Assembly (NCBI GenBank): GCA_035468355.1
Contig: DATITA010000142.1
Span: forward strand, 1 to 64,000
From: DATKSS01 sp035468355
Lineage (GTDB): Bacteria; Chloroflexota; Dormibacteria; Dormibacterales; Dormibacteraceae
Reading direction: 5' to 3'
Length of the DNA stretch: 64,000 nucleotides
Below the pieces are notes generated by a model. That model was not told the origin of the DNA. It did no database searches and saw nothing but the letters and a program-made list of their open reading frames with translations. Both the position numbers and the translations under genes were made by a program. Shown piece after piece: positions 1-7,467 of this stretch; position 1 is the first letter of the stretch; each line of letters begins with the position of its first letter.

Positions 1-663
1 ATCCGCGCGGCTCTCGAAGCCGTCCGCAACACGCCGCAGGCCGACAGCGGCGTCAGGGCGTGGCTCGACCAACTGGCCTGGCGCGACTTTTACGCGTCGA
101 TCCTCTGGCATTTTCCTGAAGTCGCCACACTCGAGTACAAAGCGGAGCTTCGCGGTCTGCACTGGCCGGGAGCGACCGAGGCGTTGGAGGCCTGGAAGAA
201 CGGCCACACCGGATACCCGATCGTCGACGCGGCCATGCGGCAGCTTAGCGCCGAGCACTTCATGCACAACCGGTGCCGGATGATCGTCGCTTCGTTCCTG
301 GTCAAGGACCTGCACCTCGATTGGCGGTTGGGCGAGCGCCACTTCATCCGCGAGCTCGTGGACGGCGACCTTGCGAACAACAACGGCGGCTGGCAGTGGA
401 TAGCGTCAACCGGCCCCGACGCACAGCCCTACTTTCGGATCCTCAACCCTGTGCTACAGGGAGAGCGCCATGACCCGTCGGGCGCATACGTTCGCCGCTG
501 GGTGCCGGAGCTTCGCCGGGTACCCGATCGGTACGTTCATCGACCATGGGAGGCGCCGTCACCCCCCGCCGGCTACCCGCCGAGGATCGTCGATCACGCA
601 CGGCAGCGTCTGGTCGCGCTCGAGCTGTACCGCGGCCGCGGCCAATCGTCCCAGGCAACCTGA
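1..663 (+). CDS. phrB: Deoxyribodipyrimidine photolyase, C-terminal part (5' end outside window)
   Basis: The open frame runs in from base 1 and ends at TGA 661-663, giving 220 residues of the FAD-binding helical domain of the photolyase/cryptochrome family. Visible family signatures are WLDQLAWRDFY (about 20-30), TGYPIVDAAMRQL (70-82), HNRCRMIVASFLVKDL and NNNGGWQWIASTG. These build the FAD pocket and the cyclobutane-dimer binding face. The N-terminal antenna-binding Rossmann domain lies upstream of the window. The family repairs UV-induced pyrimidine dimers using blue light. Cryptochrome-like members share these motifs, but a class I CPD photolyase is the simplest call. The partner chromophore cannot be judged from this half. 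Confidence 0.92.
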   Translation: MRAALEAVRNTPQADSGVRAWLDQLAWRDFYASILWHFPEVATLEYKAELRGLHWPGATEALEAWKNGHTGYPIVDAAMRQLSAEHFMHNRCRMIVASFLVKDLHLDWRLGERHFIRELVDGDLANNNGGWQWIASTGPDAQPYFRILNPVLQGERHDPSGAYVRRWVPELRRVPDRYVHRPWEAPSPPAGYPPRIVDHARQRLVALELYRGRGQSSQAT

Positions 664-857
664 ACCGGCGCTGCTCGTTACGGCACGAGCGGGTGTGTTT
701 CCCACGTGGTGCCGGCTGGCTACTCGCAACCGGTTCTGCATTGACGTTGGCGGCTGCAGCCGGGCCTTACGGTGTGATCCGGAGCTCATCTTGGGTTCGC
801 AGGTGGCCAGTAGTTCACCTGAAAGGGGCCAGGGTGCAATCGCCCCAGACTGTGAAA

Positions 858-884
858 AGGGGGGCGCCGGCCGGGCGCCCCCTT
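858..884 (-). terminator. Rho-independent terminator of the small membrane-protein gene
   Basis: A 9-bp G+C stem (860-868 with 874-882) with a 5-nt loop is followed, on the minus strand, by four Ts. It sits 17 nt past the stop codon of the minus-strand gene at 902-1060. In the plus direction there is no T-run, so it should act on the minus strand only. Confidence 0.7.
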
Positions 885-901
885 GGTTCAACTCCGGGCG
901 C

Positions 902-1060
902 TCAGGCGGTCGTGGAGCGGCCGCGGACCAGACCGATCAGCCAGATCACGACCAGGACGATGATTGCCAGCCAGATCAGGTTGACAATAGCCCCAGCGGC
1001 GTGGAACAGCAGCCAGAGCACGAAGAGAACGGCCGCGATCACCAGCAGTATGTGGATCAT
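902..1060 (-). CDS. Small hydrophobic lmo0937/DUF5670-like membrane protein, 52 aa
   Basis: A short gene of 52 residues: start ATG at 1060, GGAGG seven bases upstream, stop 902-904, and a strong terminator just beyond. The peptide starts MIHILLVIAAVLFVLWLLF and has two hydrophobic segments (about 3-20 and 26-45) separated by HAAGA, ending in a basic RGR tail. This is the layout of the lmo0937 family of small membrane proteins, often seen near stress and envelope genes; their biochemical role is not known. The SD, length, composition and terminator together make a real gene very likely. The family name rests on pattern recall rather than a search. Confidence 0.75.
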   Translation of the reverse strand: MIHILLVIAAVLFVLWLLFHAAGAIVNLIWLAIIVLVVIWLIGLVRGRSTTA

Positions 1061-1411
1061 CTCAGCACCTCCTTCGAAATTGGCCCCGCCGCGCCTGGGG
1101 TGCTTCCACTGTCTCTCAGCTTCACCGTAAGCCCTTGGGGGCCAGAGTCAAAGTAGTCCATGCCGGCGCCGAAGTAAGGTCCCACCAGTCCCCCTGTCTT
1201 GGGGCCTTTGTACTCACCAACGGTGGGACCCCCGGCTCTCGACCAAAGTCACTTCCGCGCCCAAGGTTGAGCTTAGTCCGAGGTGTCGTATCGCGATGAG
1301 AAGCGCAAGCACCATTCAAGGAGTCAAGACAGCAGGATCGGAAATCGCCCTGCGGCTTGAACGGCCCCCGCGGTCCGAGCGGCTTGGCGGTGAACCTGAA
1401 GGAGATTGGAA
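1061..1411. other. Intergenic region with a long inverted repeat
   Basis: No convincing gene. A perfect 9-bp inverted repeat (GGTCCCACC at 1178-1186, GGTGGGACC at 1222-1230) encloses a smaller C/G hairpin near 1190-1204, so a folded RNA or a protein-binding dyad is possible. On the minus strand a 34-codon frame (1057-1161) would end in an ATGA overlap with the 52-aa gene, but it lacks a ribosome-binding site. The region must carry divergent promoters for 902-1060 and 1412-1897; no confident -35/-10 pair was recognised. Confidence 0.4.
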
Positions 1412-1897
1412 ATGAAACGAATGACAATCGGCGCGGCACTCGGTGGGGCAGCGATGTACTTGCTCGACCCTCAACAGGGCGAGGATCGGCGCAGGCGGAT
1501 GCAATCGCTGTGGCAAGACAATCGCGACACCGCTCTCGAGGTTGGAAATGGAGTGTCCCAGGCTGCTGAGTCGATGGGACCCCTGGTTCGCCGCATGAAG
1601 CGGGGCCTGGAACGAGGGGATTGGGCCGAAGATGATGGTCCGAAGTGGGTGCCTGTAGTGACTGGCGTGGTCGTCGCGACCGCGTTGGGTGGTGCGCTTG
1701 TGTATTTCCTCGACTCGGAGAACGGGCCACGTCGGCGACAGCGTGTCGTCTCCTTCTTCGAGGAACAGCAGAGAGCGCTCAAGGGGCGATTTCGCAGCGT
1801 CCAGAAAGCCGCCAACACGGTAAGACCGCGGGCCAAGCGCACTGTGGACAAGGCATCAGAGGCTGTTGAGGATGTCAGAGTGGGGGGTCGCGGCTGA
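1412..1897 (+). CDS. YtxH-like protein with a duplicated LDP-G-RRR motif, 161 aa
   Basis: The ATG at 1412 is chosen over an in-frame TTG at 1406 because AAGGAG (1399-1404) is well spaced from it. The protein carries the same motif twice: GAALGGAAMYLLDPQQG followed by RRRR near the N-terminus, and ALGGALVYFLDSENG followed by RRRQR around residues 90-115. Each copy is a short hydrophobic Gly/Ala segment ending in a YLLD or YFLD turn and a basic cluster, typical of YtxH/BON-associated membrane-tethered stress proteins. The C-terminal 50 residues are charged and helical. Two hairpin-like membrane anchors are inferred. No enzymatic motif is seen; function unknown. Confidence 0.65.
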   Translation: MKRMTIGAALGGAAMYLLDPQQGEDRRRRMQSLWQDNRDTALEVGNGVSQAAESMGPLVRRMKRGLERGDWAEDDGPKWVPVVTGVVVATALGGALVYFLDSENGPRRRQRVVSFFEEQQRALKGRFRSVQKAANTVRPRAKRTVDKASEAVEDVRVGGRG

Positions 1898-2080
1898 TTC
1901 TCCATTCCCCCGCAGCGTGAAACGGCTGTAGGCAGCCGATGGCGCAGTCACCGCGCCGCGCGGGAACGCGACGCTGTGCTTGGTCACCAAGGGCCGACCG
2001 ACCACAGGAGAGCGGGTCCCTAGCCTCTACTCGAGCCGGCGCGTCCCAAGGACGATGCACGCTAGGAGGTGACTACACAA

Positions 2081-2527
2081 ATGGCAGATCAGCAACCCGC
2101 TCCGTCTCCTGCGCCCGAACCGGCTCCGGCTCCGGTACAGGCTCCGGCTCCGGCTCCGGTACAGGCTCCGGCACAGGCTTACTCACCGGCACCTGTAGCG
2201 ATAACTGAGAAGGCCCGGTACAACTTTCGCGCCGCGGCCGTCGTCGGTTTCATTGTCGGCGTCATCGACATTCTCATCGCCGCTCGCTTCTTGGGCAAAT
2301 TGTTCGGCGCGTCTGCACAGTCGGCCTTCGTCAACTTCATCTACCAGGTGAGTGCACCGCTGGTGGCCCCCTTCCAGGGCATCTTTGGAAACGGCGGATC
2401 GACGGGAAACAGCTTTGAGACTGCGGACCTCGTGGCGATCGTCGTCTACGCGGTGATCGGCTGGGGCCTGGTGATGCTCATCAGGATCATCAGCGCTCCG
2501 CGCGGAACCAAACCGGCGTCGTCTTAA
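2081..2527 (+). CDS. YggT-like membrane protein with Pro/Ala-rich N-terminus, 148 aa
   Basis: ATG at 2081 follows AGGAGGT (2064-2070) by ten bases. Residues 1-45 are a low-complexity Pro/Ala segment. The rest has two membrane spans (about 52-75 and 118-140) flanking VNFIYQVSAPLVAPFQGIFG and FETADLVAIVVYAVIGWG, the pattern of the YggT family (membrane proteins linked in some bacteria to envelope integrity and osmotic stress). Together with the two upstream genes it forms a cluster of small envelope proteins, but the spacing of about 180 bp suggests a separate promoter. The YggT assignment is by motif resemblance. Confidence 0.7.
   Translation: MADQQPAPSPAPEPAPAPVQAPAPAPVQAPAQAYSPAPVAITEKARYNFRAAAVVGFIVGVIDILIAARFLGKLFGASAQSAFVNFIYQVSAPLVAPFQGIFGNGGSTGNSFETADLVAIVVYAVIGWGLVMLIRIISAPRGTKPASS
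2120..2180 (+). repeat. Tandem CCGGCT/GGTACAGG repeat coding Pro-Ala stretch
   Basis: Short tandem units of GCTCCGG with interspersed TACAGG recur within the 5' part of the YggT-like gene and encode the PAPAPVQAPAPAPVQAP stretch. Such a tract is prone to slippage, so its length may vary between strains. Confidence 0.7.
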
Positions 2528-2552
2528 TTGACCTGGGTCCAGGCTGATCATC

Positions 2553-2583
2553 TCGGCCTGCCGATGGACTAACGGCAGGCCGA
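2553..2583 (+). terminator. Hairpin downstream of the YggT-like gene
   Basis: A perfect 11-bp stem (TCGGCCTGCCG at 2553-2563 with CGGCAGGCCGA at 2573-2583) and a 9-nt loop lies 26 nt after the stop codon. No T-run follows, so it may be a U-less terminator or a 3'-end stabilising hairpin. Confidence 0.5.
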
Positions 2584-2705
2584 AGCAGCCCGGACGAGTC
2601 ACTGACCTTCCTTCTCGACTGGCGTCGATCCCCACCGGAAGGTCATCCTTAATGGACCGGCGCAAAGTGCCGTTCGGTTTTCTTCAACCGCTGGTAATAA
2701 GGGCC

Positions 2706-2781
2706 TGTTGTGGCCGATTGCGACCTCAGAGGTAGCCCACCTGTTACAAAACAGCTGCTCCGCCAATCGAGCTACGCCGGC
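2706..2781 (-). pseudogene. Decayed tRNA-Thr(TGT)-like remnant
   Basis: Read on the minus strand from 2781, the sequence begins GCCGGCGTAGCTCGATTGGC and continues through a D-arm (GCTC...GGAGC) and an anticodon region containing TTTTGTAA, as in tRNA-Thr with a TGT anticodon. One base seems missing from the anticodon arm (CTGTT/AACAG would leave a 4-nt loop). The 3' half lacks a normal T-arm and does not regenerate the expected CGCCGGC acceptor strand. It is best read as a 5' tRNA half attached to unrelated sequence, next to a decayed protease gene. Confidence 0.45.
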
Positions 2782-2791
2782 GACCGAATAG

Positions 2792-3497
2792 GGCGTCCGC
2801 ACCGCCTCCGGCGGATACATTCACCCCGACTGGCCGACCGGCGACACATGGGTCACTTCCGTGGGCGGCACCTCCCTGGCCATCGGTCAGAACGGAAGCC
2901 GCATCTTCGAGACAGGCTGGGGCACCAGCCAGTGGCGTCTCAACTCGGCCGGCACCGCTTGGACCAACAACAGTCGCTCCGTTCCAGTACGGATCCGGTG
3001 GCGGTTACAGCCAGCTCTTCAAGGAGCCAGGTTGGCAGAAGAAGGTCGTCCAGGGCGACACGACGGGCGGCCGGGCCGTCCCGGATATCTCGATGGACGG
3101 AGATCCGACCACCGGGATGCTGGTCGGCATGACGCAGGACTTCCCGGACACGGGCATCCAGTACGGTGAATACCGGATCGGCGGCACGAGCCTTGCCTCA
3201 CCGCTGCTCGCCGGCCTCCAGGCCGATGCCCAGAGTGGTCGCGGCCGAATCGGTTTCGCGAGCCCGATGATCTACGCCCTTTAACACGGGCACTCGAACA
3301 TCTACTTCGACGTCACCCCGTCGGGCGATCCGGGGAACGTCCGGAACGACTTCAAGAACACCCTCAGTGGAGCAACTCGCTACAGCGTGCGAACCTTCGA
3401 CCAGGACTCCTCGCTCACGACTGGTAAGGGCTGGGACGACGTGACCGGAGTCGGCACTCCGACCGCCGCGTACATCTCGCTGGTCAACCAGGGCTAA
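2792..3497 (+). pseudogene. S53 (sedolisin/kumamolisin-type) serine peptidase remnant
   Basis: Three blocks of one S53 peptidase survive. Frame 2 from 2792 gives SGGYIHPDWP and WVTSVGGTSLAIG. After a frameshift near 2975-2990 frame 3 gives GRAVPDISMDGDP and the catalytic-serine block GGTSLASPLLAGL (about 3180-3218). An in-frame TAA at 3282-3284 (one base from TAC) then interrupts it, and the frame continues with the C-terminal YFDVTPSGDPG and GKGWDDVTGVGTP motifs to TAA 3495-3497. The pro-domain and the Glu/Asp catalytic residues are absent; a TAG at 2789 closes the frame upstream. Intact family members are secreted acid proteases. At least three lesions make it non-functional. Confidence 0.85.
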
Positions 3498-3518
3498 GAG
3501 CCACAGCAACTAGAACCA

Positions 3519-3546
3519 AGAGAGGCCCGGGCAACCGGGCCTCTCT
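3519..3546 (+). terminator. Terminator after the S53 remnant
   Basis: A 12-bp stem (3519-3530 with 3535-3546) with a GCAA tetraloop lies 22 nt after the pseudogene stop. Twenty-four central bases (3521-3544) are identical to the terminator at 8791-8814. It is symmetrical enough to act in both directions and could also serve the minus-strand regulator gene ending at 3601. Confidence 0.8.
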
Positions 3547-3600
3547 GTCTTAGAACAACAGATAGGATCGCGCCCTTTCTTTATCAAAACCTGCGGGGCG

Positions 3601-4254
3601 CTACGCGCCGCCTGTGAGGCCGATCTCGTAAGCGAGGATCACCGCCTGGACCCGGTCGCGCAGCTCGAGCTTGTCCAGGACCCGCGCCACGTGCGTCTTG
3701 ACAGTCGACTCGCTCACCGAGAGCTCAGCCGCCAGCTCGGCGTTGGTCATGCCCCGGGCCATCAACTTCAGGACTTCGACCTCTCGCTCGGTCAGCCGTT
3801 TCAATGCAGAGCTCGCCTCGGTTCGCGCGCGTTGCGTGTCCACCACCTTCTCGATCAGCCGCTTGGTTATCGATGGATCAATGACCAGATCACCGGCGGC
3901 GGCCTGGTGAACGGCCCTGACCAGCTGCCCTTTCCTCAGGTCCTTGAGCAGGAACCCCGATGCCCCGGCGCGCATGGCTTCAATGACGTATTCGTCGCCG
4001 TCGTATGTGGTCAGCATCAGCACTTTGGGGCAGTCCGGCCTGGCGAGTATCCGCCGCGTCGCCTCCAGCCCGTCTAGGCCGGGCATCCGGACGTCCATCA
4101 GGACCAGATCCGGTCGAGCGCGCTGGACTGCGACCAGTGCTTCAGCGCCGTCCGCCGCCTCTCCAACGACCGAGATTCCGTCGTCGAGCTCGAGCATCGT
4201 CCGCAGGCCATCCCGAATCAAGGCCTGGTCGTCGACGATGACGACCTTGATCAC
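3601..4254 (-). CDS. NarL/LuxR-family response regulator
   Basis: 217 residues from GTG 4254; a TTG at 4263 overlapping the kinase stop (TTGA) is an alternative start. Residues 1-120 form a receiver domain with the acidic pair in VVIVDDQ, the phosphoacceptor Asp in LVLMDVRMPG, the Thr of LMLTTYDG and the Lys of LLKDLRKG. Residues about 150-212 form a LuxR/GerE helix-turn-helix (LTEREVEVLKLMARGMTN, SESTVKTHVARVLDKL). It directly follows the sensor kinase gene, so the two form a two-component pair. Its targets are not evident; the DUF998 gene at the head of the operon is a co-transcribed partner. Confidence 0.93.
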   Translation of the reverse strand: MIKVVIVDDQALIRDGLRTMLELDDGISVVGEAADGAEALVAVQRARPDLVLMDVRMPGLDGLEATRRILARPDCPKVLMLTTYDGDEYVIEAMRAGASGFLLKDLRKGQLVRAVHQAAAGDLVIDPSITKRLIEKVVDTQRARTEASSALKRLTEREVEVLKLMARGMTNAELAAELSVSESTVKTHVARVLDKLELRDRVQAVILAYEIGLTGGA

Positions 4255-4259
4255 CTCGA

Positions 4260-5450
4260 TCAACCGGCCACGGGGATCGACAACCGCACTCGGAAACCAC
4301 CATCCGGCGTCTGTCCCGCCGAGAACGAGCCGCCGAGAACCGTCACGCGCTCCCGCATCCCGGCCAATCCGCGGCCGCCATCCGTGGAACCCGATCGAGC
4401 GTTCGACGGATGCGGAGTCGACGGTGGTCCGTTTTCGACGTTGATCTGGATCTTTCCATCGTGGCTGGAAACCACGACATTGGTCACGACCCCAGGCGCA
4501 TGCTTCACCGTGTTCGTCAGCGCCTCCTGAACGCAGCGGTACACCGTCAGCTTAAGATCCCCGCTCAAAGTCAGGTCGTCTTCGAAATGGGCCTCCACCG
4601 GCTGCCCGGCCGCGCGTACTCGTGCCACTAGCTGCTCCAGCGTTTCACGCCGATCTGAAGTATTTGCTTGGTCGGGACTGAGAGAGATACCCGCAAGAAG
4701 CTGTCTCATTTCGCCAAGCATTGTGCGGGCCTCCGATTCGATCGACTCGAGCGCCTGGCGCGCGCGCTGAGGATTGGTGTCGAACACGCCCTGGGCCGCG
4801 ACCGATTGGACGACGATCAGGCTCGCGCCGTGCGCCGCGACATCGTGCAGCTCACGCGCAATCCGAGCGCGTTCCTCCTCGACTGCGCGATGGGCGACCT
4901 CAGCCGACGCGAGCCGGGCTTCGCGAGCTTCCGCCGCGGCCAGCTCGGTCCGCAGGTCCCGGGTCTGCAGTGCTCGGCCCATCGGAAGTGCTCCTAGCAG
5001 GACGACGTCGTACGTCGCCACCAACCCGTTCGCGCTCTGCCCCGGGACACGAAAGTCATGGATGGCGCTCGCCGCGAACAGGATGACGGCGGCGCCCACG
5101 AGCGTGAGCCAAGGATGTCGCCCGCGGTGGTAGCGGCCGACAGAGTAGCCCGCGATCAGCAGCGGGACGAAGTATCCCAGCCCGGGCGAAGCGACCCAGA
5201 CCAGCGCGACGACGATGGCCATGGTCGCGATCGAGACGAGAACCTGCACCGGCCAACGGCGCCGCGCAATCAAAGCAAGGGCCGACGCCGTCGTGTAGAC
5301 GACAGCGACCACCTGCGGCGCCAGCGATTCCCCGAAATTGCAGAAGCCGAACGGAAACTTGCCGCCGATGCAGCCACCCGCAGGCAGCCAGATCTCGGCC
5401 TGTGCGACGGCGATGACGATCGCCGCGAGAAAAAGGTCGAAGGGCGCCAC
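4260..5450 (-). CDS. NarL-type sensor histidine kinase
   Basis: The frame is open to 5768, but the upstream part is Arg-rich shadow sequence of the DUF998 gene, so GTG 5450 (396 aa) is chosen; a few more residues may belong to the protein. Four to five membrane segments occupy the N-terminal half. A HisKA_3 dimerisation helix follows with the phospho-His in IARELHDVAAHG, then an HATPase domain with the N box (VQEALTNTVKHA) and G box (GRGLAGMRERV). This is the NarX/DesK/LiaS-like class pairing with LuxR-type regulators such as the next gene. The signal sensed is unknown; the sensor is membrane-embedded with little extracellular sequence. Confidence 0.9.
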   Translation of the reverse strand: MAPFDLFLAAIVIAVAQAEIWLPAGGCIGGKFPFGFCNFGESLAPQVVAVVYTTASALALIARRRWPVQVLVSIATMAIVVALVWVASPGLGYFVPLLIAGYSVGRYHRGRHPWLTLVGAAVILFAASAIHDFRVPGQSANGLVATYDVVLLGALPMGRALQTRDLRTELAAAEAREARLASAEVAHRAVEEERARIARELHDVAAHGASLIVVQSVAAQGVFDTNPQRARQALESIESEARTMLGEMRQLLAGISLSPDQANTSDRRETLEQLVARVRAAGQPVEAHFEDDLTLSGDLKLTVYRCVQEALTNTVKHAPGVVTNVVVSSHDGKIQINVENGPPSTPHPSNARSGSTDGGRGLAGMRERVTVLGGSFSAGQTPDGGFRVRLSIPVAG

Positions 5451-5509
5451 CGTGAGGAGCGCCCTCGACCAGGGAATGTGTCGACCGGTCCGCGACGGCT
5501 GGAGGGCTG

Positions 5510-6172
5510 TCAGCGCGCTGTTCCTAGTGACGGTGCGGCTGAACGGAGGCTCCTGCGCGAGCTGTCGCGCGCGCCGCGGAAGGCGACCAGGCAGGTCGTC
5601 AGGAGCCAGCTGATGGCGACGGCGAGGATGGCCCGCTGGCCAACCCCGAAGAGCGAGCTGGGAAGGACGAAGGTCAAGACGATGGCGCCGAGCTGCAGGA
5701 CGGCCCAGATTGCGCTCGCGACACCCAATCCGCGCCGGGAGCCGGAGCGGAGGTAAGCCACGCTGCATGCGGTCATGGACGCGATCACCAGCACGAAGCT
5801 CCCGAGTCCGAGAGCGATGTGGATGGTTCCATGCAGGGTCGAGGGCGCACCGTCAGCATCTGTTTGAAAGACCGCCGAGAGAAGTGTCGTACAGGCGCTG
5901 GCCACAAGCAACCCGGGGCCGACGATCGCTCGCGGCGCCAAGCGACGAACCAGTGGCGCCATGAGCAGGTTGCCCACGCCGAGGCTGATGAAGGCGAGCG
6001 TCATCAACCAGCCGTCACGGCCGAGTGCGAGGTTGCTCATCGCGTCGCTTGCGGCGTCGTAGTGGCCGCGCTGGACCAAGTTGGCGGCGACAACGAAACA
6101 CGGGTAACCGAGGACGAATGTAGCGGCCGCGAACGCTAGGGTGCGGGTTGGAAGGTTATTAACGGAGGTCAT
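5510..6172 (-). CDS. DUF998 family integral membrane protein
   Basis: 220 residues starting at ATG 6172 with AGGAG eight bases upstream. Six hydrophobic segments are visible, with the family-like stretches LGYPCFVVAANLVQRG and ASDAMSNLALGRDGWLM in the first loop and LHGTIHIALGLGSF in the middle. DUF998 proteins are bacterial membrane proteins of unknown activity. It is first in a minus-strand operon with the downstream histidine kinase and response regulator, so it may share their signal or be their output. The C-terminal tail is Arg/Ser-rich and overlaps the upstream open frame of the kinase gene. Confidence 0.85.
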   Translation of the reverse strand: MTSVNNLPTRTLAFAAATFVLGYPCFVVAANLVQRGHYDAASDAMSNLALGRDGWLMTLAFISLGVGNLLMAPLVRRLAPRAIVGPGLLVASACTTLLSAVFQTDADGAPSTLHGTIHIALGLGSFVLVIASMTACSVAYLRSGSRRGLGVASAIWAVLQLGAIVLTFVLPSSLFGVGQRAILAVAISWLLTTCLVAFRGARDSSRRSLRSAAPSLGTAR

Positions 6173-6361
6173 CAGAAGGCTCCTCGCTCAGGTGTGGGTG
6201 GCATCGATTGGAGCTTATGGGAGGGTTCTGCAGCCGTCGTCAGCCTCCAGGACAGACCTGGTCAGCCTTGGGGACGAGGGATCGGCCGAGAGGCTGACTC
6301 ACCCGACTCGAGGTCACGGTGATGCCGACAAACCGTGGCCAGTCGGTAGGATGCAAATAGG

Positions 6362-6796
6362 GTGAAGAACCGGATCCTGATCGTCGATGACGACGAGGCG
6401 AGCCTCCTGCTCCTGAAGACGTACCTGTCCGAGGTGAGCGACGAGGTATACGGGCTGTCCGACTCGCAGCAGGTCGAATCCGTGTTCACACAGTTCGAGC
6501 CGGACCTCGTGCTGCTCGACCTCCACATGCGCGATCCCGACGGCCTCGAGGTACTGCGCCGGCTGAGAAGTGCTCGCGAGAGCCTCGGCTACCTCCCGGT
6601 GTTGGTCGTCACCGGTGAGATGGCGAGAACCTCGAGGATCTCAGCTCTCATTCTCGGCGCGGACGATTTCATCACCAAGCCGTACGATCGCGCCGAGCTC
6701 GTCCTGCGCGTGCGCAATCTCCTTAGGACGAGGCAGGCTTACGTGGAGAAGGGCCAGATGCAGGAGAGGCCTCGCCAACCGGGCCCCGAGACATAG
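6362..6796 (+). CDS. Single-domain response regulator (receiver only), 144 aa
   Basis: Starts at GTG 6362. Residues 1-125 are a complete CheY-like receiver: acidic cluster ILIVDDDEA, phosphoacceptor Asp in LVLLDLHMRD, Thr in VLVVTGE and Lys in FITKPYDRAEL. The remaining 20 residues are a charged tail without an output domain. Such proteins relay phosphate in a phosphorelay or act by protein-protein contact. No kinase is adjacent on the same strand; the kinase of the neighbouring minus-strand operon has its own regulator. It may serve a distant hybrid kinase. The gene is divergent from the DUF998 operon. Confidence 0.88.
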   Translation: MKNRILIVDDDEASLLLLKTYLSEVSDEVYGLSDSQQVESVFTQFEPDLVLLDLHMRDPDGLEVLRRLRSARESLGYLPVLVVTGEMARTSRISALILGADDFITKPYDRAELVLRVRNLLRTRQAYVEKGQMQERPRQPGPET

Positions 6797-6900
6797 GACT
6801 GCGCCGCCACCGAGCCAAATCGAGCCGGAAGCGCCCGTTAAGCAGGTGGTAGTCGTGCCCTGCGATAAAGGGCTGACGACCCTACCTCGGCGTTTTATCC

Positions 6901-7323
6901 TTGCATAGACAAGTGCCTGCTTCTGACGGCCATATCTACTTCAGCCGACCCGGCGTCGCCACGGTCTCCTGGGACGCCGAGCACGGAAACGTGCTCGTCG
7001 AGTGGGAGGGCTGGGCCGACGAGACGGAGTTCGCCGCCCTGCTCGAGGCCGGTGTTCAGGCGCTCATCGAACATGGCGGCTCACGCTGGCTCGCGGACTG
7101 CCGGCGCGAGCGGGTGCTCAGCACCGCCAGCAGCGCTCGAGCGGACGCCGAGTGGCTGCCCAGGGCCGCGGCGGCCGGGCTCAAGCGCTTTGCCGTGGTC
7201 CTTCCGGAGAGCGGCCTCGCGGCGACGAACCTGAAGGCGAGGGAGGCGAAACTCAGCACGCTCCTCGAAGTGGGCTACTTTCCCACAGTGGAAGAGGCCC
7301 TGGAGTGGCTCCGCCGCCCCTGA
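6901..7323 (+). CDS. STAS/SpoIIAA-like protein, 140 aa
   Basis: The longest frame starts at TTG 6901; GTG 6913 is possible and neither has a clear SD. The protein has alternating beta strands and helices (ATVSWDAEHGNVLVEWEGWA, LLEAGVQALIEHGGSRWLAD, LKRFAVVLPESGLAATNLK, YFPTVEEALEWL) in the order of the SpoIIAA-like/STAS family, whose members modulate partner proteins or bind lipids. No catalytic motif is seen. It follows the lone receiver gene by about 100 bp, so the two may act in one signalling chain. The family call is tentative. Confidence 0.55.
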   Translation: MHRQVPASDGHIYFSRPGVATVSWDAEHGNVLVEWEGWADETEFAALLEAGVQALIEHGGSRWLADCRRERVLSTASSARADAEWLPRAAAAGLKRFAVVLPESGLAATNLKAREAKLSTLLEVGYFPTVEEALEWLRRP

Positions 7324-7356
7324 CCCGGCCCGGTTGGGCCGCAAGTTGGGTCAATC

Positions 7357-7371
7357 ACTGCAATTTGCAGT
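7357..7371. promoter_or_regulatory. Near-perfect dyad upstream of the secreted-protein gene
   Basis: ACTGCAATTTGCAGT is a 7-bp inverted repeat around one base; part of it (AATTTGCA) is repeated directly downstream. It lies about 100 bp before the ATG at 7468 in an AT-richer patch and could be an operator. The cognate regulator is unknown. Confidence 0.35.
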
Positions 7372-7467
7372 AATTTGCACGGTGTCTTAAATCGGGGCAT
7401 TAGGATTTCTGAAGCCTGCTCGTAGCGGGGGTGCCGTCAGAGGGTTTTCAGAAGAGGGGTTTTGTCT

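Noticed and set aside
1057..1161. A 34-codon minus-strand frame with an ATGA overlap to the small membrane-protein gene
   Set aside because: It has no SD and no recognisable motif; the overlap may be chance. Kept as a note only.
2861..3169. Intact S53 protease
   Set aside because: The frames are broken by a frameshift near 2980 and an in-frame TAA at 3282, and the pro-domain and catalytic Glu/Asp part are missing.
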